A DNA stretch of 64,000 bases from Enteractinococcus fodinae. GTDB lineage: Bacteria; Actinomycetota; Actinomycetes; Actinomycetales; Micrococcaceae. Both the position numbers and the translations under genes were made by a program. The notes beneath the pieces are model-generated. The model saw only the letters and a list, made by a program, of their open reading frames with translations. It was not told where the DNA came from and made no database searches. Shown here piece after piece: positions 52,972-61,414 of this stretch. The stretch lies in assembly GCF_031458395.1 (NCBI RefSeq), contig NZ_JAVDYJ010000001.1, forward strand, positions 186,001-250,000. The letters are read 5' to 3'. The stretch's first letter is position 1; each line of letters starts with the position of its first letter.

Positions 52972-54479
52972 TGGGCGGCCTCCTGACCTGGGGATGGTTC
53001 CAGCATATTCGTTACCTCGGGTGCATTACTGCCGGGGTGCAATGGGATGTTGAGAATGAAGATCGAGCCCGCGCCCGGGGCGGATTCCACGCGGATGTCA
53101 CCGCCGTGTGCGCTGGCGATGGCGGCGACGATATTCAGCCCCAGTCCGGACCCCTGGGTCCGTTCGCCGTTGCCTGCCCGACCGAAACGTTTGAAAATGA
53201 CCTGCTGGTCTTCCGGATCGATCCCGATGCCAGCATCAGAAACCCACAAAAATAATTCGGTGGTTCCGTTGTGGTTTTCCCGGATCGCGCTGCCCAGCTC
53301 CACCGGTGTGCCGGGTTCAGAGAACTTCACCGCGTTGGCGCATAACTGCAGCATGGCCTGGGTGATTCGGGAAGCATCAATGTCGACGGTGCCCTCGGCG
53401 TTGGCTTTGAGCTGCCAGTTGCGATGCCCCAGCGCTGCGGCTTTGGCTCCGATGTCGCGCATGAGTGCGGCGATATCCACGGGCGCCGGGCGGATGAAAT
53501 CAGTCCGGTTGGATTGTGCCAGGACTACCAGGTCGTTGACTAACAGTGACATCCGCTGCAACTCGTCGAGCCCGATGTCGCGGGTGTCGTTGACGTCGTT
53601 TGGATCGTTGGCATCCATGAGCTCCAGGTGCCCACGGACAATCGTGATCGGCGTGCGCAGCTCGTGGCCGACATCATTGAGCAGCTGTTTTTGTTGTTCC
53701 AGGGCCTGTTGCAACCGGTCGAGCATCTCATTGATGGTTTCGGTCAGTTCCGCGAATTCGTCGTGCCCGCGGGCTTGAATGCGGGTGTCGAGATCTTGTT
53801 CGGTAATGCGCTGTGCGGTTTCTTGTAGCGCACGAACCGGCTGCAGCACCCGCCCAACAAGCAGCCACGCAATGATGCCACCGAGCAGCAGTGCCCCGGC
53901 ACCAGCGGCCGTGAAAATCACCAGCGACACTTGCAACGCACGGTGTTCGGCTGTTGCATCGAAGGCTTCGATAAACACGCCCGGCGTAGTGTCTTCTGCC
54001 AAGTTGATCGGAATCACTGCGGCGCGGTAAGTGGTGTGTGCGGTATCCACGGTCGTGAGATATACGGAATCAGGGTTCAGGCTCGCAGCCCAGCTGACAA
54101 ATTCGGGGTCGTCTTCGAGGCGCAGCGAAACGTTTTCTGGCGCACTCCACACGATCTCCCCGTCCTGCATCCCCAACATACTTTGCGTCTCAGATAGTTG
54201 GTTGTACTGCATTGCTATGTACATCAGATCTGCAGCATTAGTGAAGTGCTGTTGACTCTCCGGATCGATCCCGGTATCTGCCAGCACACGGACCTCTTCG
54301 ACGTCCCGCGCGAGTGCCTCATCTAAGGTCGTCGCGAGGTTTTTGCGTTCGACCAGATAGTTCACCGCCCCGGCAATTAGAAGGGTCAGGCCTGCTAGCA
54401 GCATCATGCCAGTCAGGAGACGAACACGGACCGGAACACGACTACCCGCGGCACGTTGCGGCGCGTTAGTCGTCGTCAT
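52968..54479 (-). CDS. Sensor histidine kinase
   Basis: 503 aa. TM1 (about 19-43), an extracellular sensor of about 140 residues without a recognised fold, TM2 (183-208), HAMP, HisKA with phospho-acceptor His272 (NDVGHELRTPI) and HATPase_c (NAVKFSEPG, DAGIGIDPED, GSGLGLNIV). The ATG at 54479 lies inside the last codons of the upstream Asp/Trp-repeat gene, so translation is coupled; the frame is open further upstream only through the repeat. Confidence 0.9.
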   Translation of the reverse strand: MTTTNAPQRAAGSRVPVRVRLLTGMMLLAGLTLLIAGAVNYLVERKNLATTLDEALARDVEEVRVLADTGIDPESQQHFTNAADLMYIAMQYNQLSETQSMLGMQDGEIVWSAPENVSLRLEDDPEFVSWAASLNPDSVYLTTVDTAHTTYRAAVIPINLAEDTTPGVFIEAFDATAEHRALQVSLVIFTAAGAGALLLGGIIAWLLVGRVLQPVRALQETAQRITEQDLDTRIQARGHDEFAELTETINEMLDRLQQALEQQKQLLNDVGHELRTPITIVRGHLELMDANDPNDVNDTRDIGLDELQRMSLLVNDLVVLAQSNRTDFIRPAPVDIAALMRDIGAKAAALGHRNWQLKANAEGTVDIDASRITQAMLQLCANAVKFSEPGTPVELGSAIRENHNGTTELFLWVSDAGIGIDPEDQQVIFKRFGRAGNGERTQGSGLGLNIVAAIASAHGGDIRVESAPGAGSIFILNIPLHPGSNAPEVTNMLEPSPGQEAAQ

Positions 54480-54822
54480 CGTCGTCCCAGTCGTCGTCAT
54501 CCCAGTCGTCGTCGTCATCCCAATCGTCATCGTCATCATCGTCGTCCCAATCGTCGTCGACGCTCACGGGCGGCGCGGGTTGGACTGGTGCCGGTTCGAC
54601 CGGCGTCGGCTCGGGACTAGCTGGGGGCGGTTCTGCGGGCGTGGGCGTGTCTTCCGGTTCTGGCGATGGGGTCGGCAGTGGTTCGTGGGTGTTGACCACG
54701 ACCGGGCCGAGGTCATGATCTTCGGGACCCGCGAACACATTCTGGGTAGCCCAGACCCCAGCGATGACGGCTGCCAAGAGGATCGCTGTCCAAACAATCC
54801 GGGAGAGTACGGTGCGAGACAT
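54466..54822 (-). CDS. Membrane-anchored Asp/Trp-repeat protein
   Basis: 118-aa protein. Signal-anchor helix (about 8-29), a Pro/Thr/Glu linker (about 45-85) and a highly acidic C-terminal tail of Asp runs punctuated by four Trp (W-8D-W-5D-W-4D-W-6D). By topology the tail faces outside. First gene of the operon with the kinase and regulator; its last codons contain the kinase start. I do not recognise the family. Cation binding or an electrostatic sensor accessory is inference. Confidence 0.8.
   Translation of the reverse strand: MSRTVLSRIVWTAILLAAVIAGVWATQNVFAGPEDHDLGPVVVNTHEPLPTPSPEPEDTPTPAEPPPASPEPTPVEPAPVQPAPPVSVDDDWDDDDDDDDWDDDDDWDDDDWDDDDDD
54469..54558 (-). repeat. Low-complexity Asp/Trp codon repeat
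   Basis: About 30 codons of GAC/GAT with interspersed TGG, reading as near-identical GTCGTC/CCAGTCGTC units on the plus strand. Such tracts can slip during replication. A change in the number of codons would alter tail length, and a frameshift would affect coupling to the kinase. Confidence 0.75.
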
Positions 54823-54828
54823 GCGTCC

Positions 54829-54861
54829 ATTATGGTCTATTCAGATGAGACGAAAATGAGA
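54829..54861 (-). promoter_or_regulatory. Promoter with OmpR-type direct repeats (leaderless)
   Basis: On the minus strand CATAAT (54829-54834) ends six bases before the ATG at 54822, predicting a leaderless mRNA. TCTCAT is repeated with an 11-bp period at 54845-54861, ten bases upstream of the -10. This is the usual position and period for two OmpR/PhoB-family monomers acting in place of a -35. Autoregulation is inferred. Confidence 0.55.
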
Positions 54862-55119
54862 AGCACTAGAGGGTGGGGGCCTTCGAAGGTCGGACCAAAG
54901 CGGCGGGTAGTCCAGTGAGACGGACAGCTAGTGGTCGTACTGAGACCCGGACTAAAAGTTTGCACAGACAAGCCAGCGTGCATGGAACAAACTGGGAGAA
55001 GTATATCCTAAGCGAGAGCGTAGTGGCGTTTATCCACAGGCTCGGAAACCTTCGCGGGGTTGTCCACAAACTGCGAGCTCTGGCTTATCGTGTCCGTGTG
55101 AATAGGTAGCATTAAGGGT

Positions 55120-56460
55120 ATGGAAACAGCAGTTGAGATGGCAGATCGGGTCCAGGAGTTCATTGACTCCCTGACCTCGTTGCCGCCTGCTGCGTCCGAG
55201 GAAGACAACATTGACCGGCTGCAGCATCTTGAGCGTGCGAAACGCGCGTTGGCGGCTGCCCAAGCGAGTGCCACGAATGCGTTTGTTGAGCAGCGTAAGG
55301 CCCATGAAGCCGGCATGCGCATCACGACCTCTGAACAGCTCAAAGGCATTGAGGCCGAAGTCGGGCTAGCTCGTGGGGAATCCCCGTTTGTCGGGGCCGC
55401 GCTGACGTATACGGCCACCGCGCTGTGTAACGTTCTACCGAACACTTACGAGGCGTTAGCTGATGGGCGCGTCAGCGAATATCATGCTCGGATCGTGGCC
55501 GAGCAGACGAGCCACCTCTCAGAGGCGCATCGTCGGGAGATTGATGGCCTGATTGCCCACCGGTTGGGGAAGGCCTCCAGCTCCCAGCTGCGCAAGCTGA
55601 TTTTGGGGCATGCCTACCGGTTGGATCGTGCGGCCGCTGAGGAGCGCGCCGCGCAGAATAAGCGTGACCGTCGGGTCTGTTTGGATCCGGGCAGTGACGG
55701 CCTCTCGTATCTGACCGCCGAGTTACCCACCCATCAAGCGGTAGCGGTCATGGACGCACTAAAGCAACAGACGAATAAACGCCTGGCCGCCCACCGGCGG
55801 CGGCAGACCGAGGCCGAAGCCGCCGGTGACACCCCTGCGGCCGAGCCCTTGAGCCGGGACCAGACCATGGCCGATGTGTTCGTGGAACTGCTCACCGGCC
55901 AAACCACCGCCGATGGGGTCACCGCCGAAGTCGTGGTCGTGATGCACGATAGCAGCCTGTTTGGTGATGATGATGTGCCGGCTTGGATCCCCGGCCACGG
56001 GCCCCTGCCTGCGGGCATGGTCAAGCAATGGTTGGCAGATCCTGAGGCGGCGAAGTTTTTCCGACGCATGTACACCCGGGCCACCGATGGCCAACTGGTG
56101 GCCTTAGAGTCCAAACGACGCCACTTCCCTGAGGGGCTGTCCAAGATGTTGGCCATCCGGGATGACACCTGCGCCACGCCGTGGTGTAATAGCCCCGTCG
56201 AGGATGCTGACCACCGCAAACCCTGGGCAAAAGGCGGGACCACCAGCTGGGACAACGCCACCGGACTGTGTAAACGCTGTAACCAGCGCAAAGAGAATCG
56301 TGGCTGGAGCTACACTGGCACCCCCGATTTGTTGATGGTCACCACCCCGACCGGGCACCAGTACACGGTGCCCACCCGACCCCCGATCAGCCAATTCCGG
56401 CACGACACAACCGACCCACCCATGGGACCCATCGACATCGCCTGGCCCGTCGCCGCCTAA
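55120..56460 (+). CDS. DUF222 / HNH endonuclease-domain protein
   Basis: 446-aa DUF222 protein with C-terminal HNH nuclease: CATPWCNSP, DADHRKPWAKGGTTSWDNATGLCKRCNQRKENRGW. It has the same architecture as the 35261-36913 gene but little obvious identity. Possible leaderless or short-leader start (TAGCAT is near the ATG). Role unknown. Confidence 0.85.
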   Translation: METAVEMADRVQEFIDSLTSLPPAASEEDNIDRLQHLERAKRALAAAQASATNAFVEQRKAHEAGMRITTSEQLKGIEAEVGLARGESPFVGAALTYTATALCNVLPNTYEALADGRVSEYHARIVAEQTSHLSEAHRREIDGLIAHRLGKASSSQLRKLILGHAYRLDRAAAEERAAQNKRDRRVCLDPGSDGLSYLTAELPTHQAVAVMDALKQQTNKRLAAHRRRQTEAEAAGDTPAAEPLSRDQTMADVFVELLTGQTTADGVTAEVVVVMHDSSLFGDDDVPAWIPGHGPLPAGMVKQWLADPEAAKFFRRMYTRATDGQLVALESKRRHFPEGLSKMLAIRDDTCATPWCNSPVEDADHRKPWAKGGTTSWDNATGLCKRCNQRKENRGWSYTGTPDLLMVTTPTGHQYTVPTRPPISQFRHDTTDPPMGPIDIAWPVAA

Positions 56461-56864
56461 CGCTGTGCCGTCACGATGAGGCAGGCAATCAGGCATGCTT
56501 TCATTATCCAAAGCAGGATGCAGCATGCTTAGTTCATCCAGTTGATTCTGCGTTAGACGCTGGGGCACGTCTAGGTACCTATCTGCTCACTCGCGAAGCC
56601 CAATGGAGACCTTCAAGACACGGCTGCGCAATTAACCTCGGGACCGCACTCGTCCGGGGTGGATCATAATCTGCTGGGCTAGCGAACGCAGGTGACCAAC
56701 CCAAGCTTCGCGGAAAGCAGCAGGGTGGCGACCTTCGATAGCTGCCCCTTGCCAGTGCCCCAGGGGATCTGAAAACAATAGATTACGGGCCCGAATTGCC
56801 TGATGAAAAGTGCACAACGTATGACTCGGTATTGAGCCAAATAATCTGATCGAAGGAGAACACG
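56461..56864. other. Gene-free stretch before DUF2267 paralogue 2
   Basis: Only one short unsupported open frame on the minus strand (56632-56919), overlapping the next gene. No RNA or repeat recognised. Confidence 0.4.
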
Positions 56865-57248
56865 ATGGCAACGAATGCAATTGTGGACCTAGTCCAGCAG
56901 CGAATCGGCGAGATATCACCCGAGACGGCCGAACGTTTGATCAATGCCGTACTCGAGACGCTGGCCGAACGTGACCTCAGCGGTGCCCACACGGGTTTTG
57001 CAGCAGAACTTCCTCCAGAATACGGCGCCATTTTAAATGATCCGGATCGCACCTCGCATGAGCACTTCGATGTGGAGGAGTTCATTCGGCGCGTGGGCGA
57101 ACGTGCAAATGTTAGTTATCCGCAAAGTGAGACCTGGACCCGTGCCGCATTGACCGCGTTGGTCGAAAACGTCCCCACAGAAGAGCGAAACCGCTTCGTC
57201 TCCCACTTCCCAGATGACCTAGCCGACTACACGCACTGGGTTGTGTAG
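56865..57248 (+). CDS. DUF2267 protein (paralogue 2)
   Basis: 127 aa, same plan as the other two: LVQQRIGEISPETAERLINAVLETLAERDLSGAHTGFAAELPPE then FDVEEFIRRVGERA. AAGGAG site ten bases upstream. Most divergent of the three. Convergent with a TetR gene, 15 bp apart. Confidence 0.82.
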   Translation: MATNAIVDLVQQRIGEISPETAERLINAVLETLAERDLSGAHTGFAAELPPEYGAILNDPDRTSHEHFDVEEFIRRVGERANVSYPQSETWTRAALTALVENVPTEERNRFVSHFPDDLADYTHWVV

Positions 57249-57263
57249 TACGAACTGCAAATA

Positions 57264-57767
57264 TTAGATCACTAATTCAAGAGTCTGGCGGAACGTTGAG
57301 GTCGTGGTCGGTGCGACATCGATGCCGAGCGCTTGAGCCTGGATGCGCTGTTGATGCAGCGTGGCATGACCGATCAATAACGACATAATGGCATCGGTGG
57401 TGACGGCGTCGGGGGAGACCTCGTCAAGAGCCTCGCGCAGCTTGGTGCCACCGGTGCCCAGCGCCAAGACCGAGGCGGTCAGTTCAGCCGCATCTCGCGT
57501 ATGCAAGATGGTGTCATAAATCAGCTCGGCCCGCGTGGCGAGATCCGTACGCCAGTCGCCAGTCGGCGGAGCGAAATCCACGTTGGCTAATAATTCATCT
57601 ACCATCGCGCCCAACAGCGACTGTTTATCTTTGACATGCCAATATAACGCCGACACCGCGACATCAAATTCTTTAGCAACCCGACGCATCGAGACGTCGG
57701 CGAGTCCGTGCTCGGCAAGTAAGCGCAACCCCACGCGACTGAGCTCATGGCGAGTAATTGTAGACAT
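57264..57767 (-). CDS. TetR-family transcriptional regulator
   Basis: 167-aa short TetR protein. HTH about residues 8-55: LSRVGLRLLAEHGLADVSMRRVAKEFDVAVSALYWHVKDKQSLLGAM. The HTH wording is reminiscent of BioQ-type regulators (recalled); BioQ-type operators precede bioY 3.6 kb away, but no such site is seen upstream of this gene, so the link is a guess. Confidence 0.75.
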   Translation of the reverse strand: MSTITRHELSRVGLRLLAEHGLADVSMRRVAKEFDVAVSALYWHVKDKQSLLGAMVDELLANVDFAPPTGDWRTDLATRAELIYDTILHTRDAAELTASVLALGTGGTKLREALDEVSPDAVTTDAIMSLLIGHATLHQQRIQAQALGIDVAPTTTSTFRQTLELVI

Positions 57768-57841
57768 TATGTTTCATCATAGTCTCTGGCTTCGACATGG
57801 GCCGTCAAGGCAACTCTCAGGAAACCTGATCCAATCACCTG

Positions 57842-57872
57842 TTGCCAAGTTCGGGTTGAATCTGTTCACAAT
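57842..57872 (+). promoter_or_regulatory. Promoter-like element of the Rv2629-like operon
   Basis: TTGCCA and CACAAT separated by 19 bases, then AGAAA. Same spacing and the CACAATAGA core as at 48942-48972 before DUF2267 paralogue 1. Confidence 0.45.
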
Positions 57873-57917
57873 AGAAAAGTGACCGAATTGAACCGTTAGA
57901 GGTTAGGAGTTCCAGTA

Positions 57918-58940
57918 ATGCAACTTGAAACTCTACGGAAATTGTACGACCACCAAGGACCGTTTGCGACTGTCTATCTCGAGTCCCGGTCCCCGGCAGC
58001 AGATGCCGAACACCAGCTGCAATTACGCTGGGACGATCTGCGTCACCAGTTGGCGGAAGCAGGCGCGCCAGACAGCGTGTTGGAATCGCTGGATGACGCC
58101 GTGTACGCCGCTGAACTCACTCAAGTGCAGTCCACCGGCAAGGTGCTGGTCGCCAACACTGATGGAGTGTTACTTGACGATGCGTTTGATGCGTCCCAAG
58201 GGACCGGTGATCGCATCTACTGGCGCGATGCACCAGAACTCGGTGATTATCTGCGCGAACGCGACCGCGTTGTACAAATGCTGGTGGCGATTACCGACCA
58301 GACCGGGGCCACCATCCGGCAGCTACACGTGGCTGAGTCCCACCGCGTAGATCAACGCTCCAGCACCGATATTGACGGCGATGACGCGGTCTCGAAACTG
58401 CGCGAAAACGGCATGGCACATTCGAGAATTCAGAACCGCGCCGATGAAGTCGTCAGACAAAACCTGCGCGACGTCGCGGACCACATCACCGAGGTCGCAC
58501 GTCGTTGGCATCCCGACGTCGTTGTGCTGGCCGGTGAAGTACAAGGTCGCAGCGCCTTGCGCGAAGAACTGGCAGACGAACAGTTGGCACTGCGCGAGAT
58601 CGAAAAAGGCGGCATCGAGGATGACACCGCCGAAGCAATACTGACCGAAGAACTACAATCGCTGGCCGAAGAGCTCACCCAGCAACGCATGCAAGACAAT
58701 ACCCAACGCTACGAATACGGGCTAGCCCACAATACGGCACTGTCAGGCGCTGACGCAGTCGCGCAGGCCGCTGAGCAGGGTGCAGTCGAGACCCTGTTGT
58801 TGGAATATGATCGCCCGGCAGCCAACGAGGCTGAACTCGTCGCCGCTGCAATGCGCACCGGTGCAGAGGCCAGACTGGTTGAAACCGAAGTCGAAGATGG
58901 TGTGGCAGCGCTCTTGCGTTTCGAAGCCGCCACCCGCTAG
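57918..58940 (+). CDS. Rv2629/Vms1-like (bacterial eRF1-type) protein
   Basis: 340-aa protein related to mycobacterial Rv2629 and to the Vms1/baeRF group of eRF1-like release/peptidyl-tRNA hydrolase domains. GPFATVYLESRSP near the N-terminus and AEQGAVETLLLEYD near the C-terminus are characteristic. Where related proteins have a G-W-S-Q-R-R-x-Q stretch, this one reads GMAHSRIQ, so the presumed catalytic Gln appears to be His. First of a three-gene operon with DUF2795 and DUF2267 proteins. Ribosome rescue or dormancy function is inference. Confidence 0.7.
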   Translation: MQLETLRKLYDHQGPFATVYLESRSPAADAEHQLQLRWDDLRHQLAEAGAPDSVLESLDDAVYAAELTQVQSTGKVLVANTDGVLLDDAFDASQGTGDRIYWRDAPELGDYLRERDRVVQMLVAITDQTGATIRQLHVAESHRVDQRSSTDIDGDDAVSKLRENGMAHSRIQNRADEVVRQNLRDVADHITEVARRWHPDVVVLAGEVQGRSALREELADEQLALREIEKGGIEDDTAEAILTEELQSLAEELTQQRMQDNTQRYEYGLAHNTALSGADAVAQAAEQGAVETLLLEYDRPAANEAELVAAAMRTGAEARLVETEVEDGVAALLRFEAATR

Positions 58941-58949
58941 GAGGAACCC

Positions 58950-59177
58950 ATGACTAAACGTGACGACATCCGAGCTGCCAAATCACTGCAGGGCGCAGAC
59001 TTCCCCAAAACGAAAGAAGAAGTCTTGCACTACGCACAAACTCGCAGTGCGGACGCCAAAACCCTCGAGGCACTCCACGCCCTACCCGACCGTGAATTCA
59101 GCAGCATCGACGATGTGGCTGATGCGGTGCCTCAGGAACCCGAAGGCGTAGACCAGCCCGGTGGCACAGCCCGCTAA
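58950..59177 (+). CDS. DUF2795 protein
   Basis: 75-aa small protein with the DUF2795 pattern: LQGADFPKTKEEVLHYAQTRSADAKTLEALHALPDREFSSIDDVADAV. AGGAGG site. 9 bp after the Rv2629-like gene. Function unknown. Confidence 0.8.
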   Translation: MTKRDDIRAAKSLQGADFPKTKEEVLHYAQTRSADAKTLEALHALPDREFSSIDDVADAVPQEPEGVDQPGGTAR

Positions 59178-59225
59178 CCAATTTGCAACTGACGCGGTGA
59201 CGACCGCGGAGTCAAGGAGTACACT

Positions 59226-59609
59226 ATGCAACCCACCGAAATTACCGAACGAGTACAACAACGCGCCGGATTGGACTCATTTGAAGAAGCCAATGACACG
59301 GTACTAGCCGTATTGGAAGTGCTTGCCTACCGTGATCTGGGCGAAGAACGCGAAGCCTTCGCGGCCCAACTCCCCAAAGAATACGCCGAAGTGTTGACTG
59401 GTAACGCTCCAGAAGTCAAAGAGCGCTTCGACGCTTCCGATATGGTGCGCCGGGTTGGCAAACGCCTGGACACCGCTTTGGATGAGAGCCAAACCCGTAC
59501 CCACGCTGCATTTTCGGTGCTCATGGAAGCAGTCTCGGACGGCGAAGTGGATCACTTACTCAACGTCCTGCCCGATGACTATAAGCCATACGCCACCTGG
59601 GACGCATAG
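59226..59609 (+). CDS. DUF2267 protein (paralogue 3)
   Basis: 127 aa: RVQQRAGLDSFEEANDTVLAVLEVLAYRDLGEEREAFAAQLPKE and FDASDMVRRVGKRLD. AAGGAG-type site. Last gene of the Rv2629-like operon; very similar plan to paralogue 1. Tail-to-tail with the ABC_ATPase gene, 3 bp apart. Confidence 0.83.
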   Translation: MQPTEITERVQQRAGLDSFEEANDTVLAVLEVLAYRDLGEEREAFAAQLPKEYAEVLTGNAPEVKERFDASDMVRRVGKRLDTALDESQTRTHAAFSVLMEAVSDGEVDHLLNVLPDDYKPYATWDA

Positions 59610-59612
59610 CGC

Positions 59613-61307
59613 CTAATCAGCAACGCACACATCCCGGTTTCGGTTGATCGCCGCCACGACTTCGGCAAGCCGTGGGGCGACCAACCGGCCGGGATGTCCC
59701 TTGTGCGGCGAAATGGTCTCTAACCCCGCGGCGTTCATCTCCTCGAACACTTCGCTGATCAGGTCGACCAGCGTGCGCTGCCCGTCGGCACGGGACTCCA
59801 CCAAAGCGATGATGGCCGCAATACTGTTGGTCTGTGATGGATCGACCAACTGACTCAGCGCGCCCAGATTGATAGTGCCTCGACCGTGGCGGATGGCATG
59901 CGTGCCCTTTGCCTGCGGCGGCTTGGGACCACGCGAGCGACCACCCGACTGCCGCCCGTCAGTTTTTCGTGTCGGTTGCAGTGCGCGATGCCGGGCCGGT
60001 GGGAATGGTCGCTGGGGCGCAATGGGTTCGGCTAGCTGCTGGGCGCGTTCCGTCATATCGGTCACGCGATAATGGTCTAGCAGCAAAACCCGATCGGCGA
60101 CATCGACGAACGCACCGGAGCCCCCTGCGACCAACACCGTGGAGACACCTTGGTCCTCCCACAGTGCTCGCACTCGATCCAGTAACGGGGTGATGGGTTC
60201 CTTATGTGCCGGCACGAGTTGACGCATACGATCATCGCGAATCATGAAGTTGGTGGCTGACGTGTCCTCATCGATGAGGAACGCTGATGCGCCCGCTTCC
60301 AAACCTTCCATCAAACTCGCCGCCTGAGACGTCGAACCGGATGCATTCGTGGTAGAAAACCGTGTGGTGTCAGTACCGCCCGGCAGATCCGCAATGAACG
60401 TGGAAATATCAACATCAGCCACGCTGCGCCCGTCTTCTGCGCGCAGCGCAAGCGCATCGTCCACCGTGATCACCAGTTCCCGACCATCACCGGCCACATG
60501 GTTATACACGCCGCGTTCCAGTGCGCGTAACAGGGTTGACTTGCCGTGATACCCACCGCCGATAATCAAGCTGACGCCCCGCGGCAGGCCCATGCCGGTC
60601 ACGGTCCGCCCAGACGGCAGGTCAAAGGTCTGTTCTAAGGACGCAGGTGCCTCAAATGGCACGGCCTGGTGCGCCGGGAGATCTGAGTTGCCTGCCGCAC
60701 GGGGCAGCACGGATCCGTTGGCGACAAAGCCCACCAGATCGTGTTCGACTAACAGTTCGCGTAAGCGCAGCTGATCTGCAAAGAGCGCCACGGCCGCATC
60801 GAGCTCGCCGTGGTCAATCTGCAACAATGCTGCGTCGAGCACCTTGGGAAGGGTCTGGGTCAACAGTGTGGCTGCGGCCCGTCCGCGGATGCGCCGACCC
60901 TGGGCCGGAAGCGCGGCTTCCAGCCGGACGGTCACCTCAGGAACAGGCTGGCCGGTGAAGACCACCGATGAACGCTCCAGCACCTGTTGGCGCGGACTAT
61001 CGATACTCAGACCGCCACCGGTTTTGCCACCGTGGGGTGCCAAATCCGCGATGGCGAGGGCCACGCGTCGGGTGAGATGATCTGCAACCGCAACGGCGCC
61101 GTCACCGGTGACAAGGTTGGGGGAGATGCCGGTCGCTGCAAGTGGCACGTGCACTTGGATGAGGGACGGTGGCGCATACGGATCAGATTGGACGCGATCA
61201 ACGCTGAGCTCGAGTTGGTCGGTCAACCGGTGGGTGCCGCGCAATTGCTTGTAACTGCCGTAGCCGGCGCCATCCAATCGCTGCAAGAGGGAACCAAGAT
61301 CACTCAT
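59613..61307 (-). CDS. ABC_ATPase-family (PF09818-type) protein
   Basis: 564-aa soluble ATPase. N-terminal accessory domain, then Walker A GGGYHGKST (about residue 250), signature-like SGSTSQAASL and Walker B SAFLIDEDTSATNFM, with a basic linker (GRQSGGRSRGPKPPQ) before the C-terminal helical domain. This matches the predicted ABC-ATPase family that includes trypanosome MRB1590; nucleic-acid binding is known there, not here. Divergent from bioY. Confidence 0.82.
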   Translation of the reverse strand: MSDLGSLLQRLDGAGYGSYKQLRGTHRLTDQLELSVDRVQSDPYAPPSLIQVHVPLAATGISPNLVTGDGAVAVADHLTRRVALAIADLAPHGGKTGGGLSIDSPRQQVLERSSVVFTGQPVPEVTVRLEAALPAQGRRIRGRAAATLLTQTLPKVLDAALLQIDHGELDAAVALFADQLRLRELLVEHDLVGFVANGSVLPRAAGNSDLPAHQAVPFEAPASLEQTFDLPSGRTVTGMGLPRGVSLIIGGGYHGKSTLLRALERGVYNHVAGDGRELVITVDDALALRAEDGRSVADVDISTFIADLPGGTDTTRFSTTNASGSTSQAASLMEGLEAGASAFLIDEDTSATNFMIRDDRMRQLVPAHKEPITPLLDRVRALWEDQGVSTVLVAGGSGAFVDVADRVLLLDHYRVTDMTERAQQLAEPIAPQRPFPPARHRALQPTRKTDGRQSGGRSRGPKPPQAKGTHAIRHGRGTINLGALSQLVDPSQTNSIAAIIALVESRADGQRTLVDLISEVFEEMNAAGLETISPHKGHPGRLVAPRLAEVVAAINRNRDVCVAD

Positions 61308-61335
61308 GGGCCCAATGTATCAACTCGATGTGCAG

Positions 61336-61364
61336 TTGGCGATGCGGGCACAATACGCTATCCT
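61336..61364 (+). promoter_or_regulatory. bioY promoter
   Basis: TTGGCG (61336-61341), 17-bp spacer, TATCCT (61359-61364). The predicted start falls within the first operator. Confidence 0.5.
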
Positions 61365-61390
61365 GAACACTGTTCATTGAACGGTGTTCA
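61364..61390. promoter_or_regulatory. Two tandem BioQ-type operators before bioY
   Basis: TGAACACTGTTCA (61364-61376) and TGAACGGTGTTCA (61378-61390) both fit TGAAC-N3-GTTCA, the palindrome reported for the TetR-type biotin regulator BioQ of mycobacteria and corynebacteria. Centres are 14 bp apart. They cover the predicted transcription start, so biotin-dependent repression of the bioY operon is likely. Confidence 0.7.
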
Positions 61391-61414
61391 ATCACTTCTG
61401 CACTAAGGAGCAAC

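Noticed and set aside
54406-54918. 170-aa plus-strand open frame rich in Val/Ile
   Set aside because: It is the antisense reading of the Asp/Trp repeat and the kinase start region; the hydrophobic run is a by-product of the GTC repeats.
56632-56919. 95-aa minus-strand open frame in the gap before DUF2267 paralogue 2
   Set aside because: Overlaps the start of a well-supported gene, no recognised family and no ribosome site.
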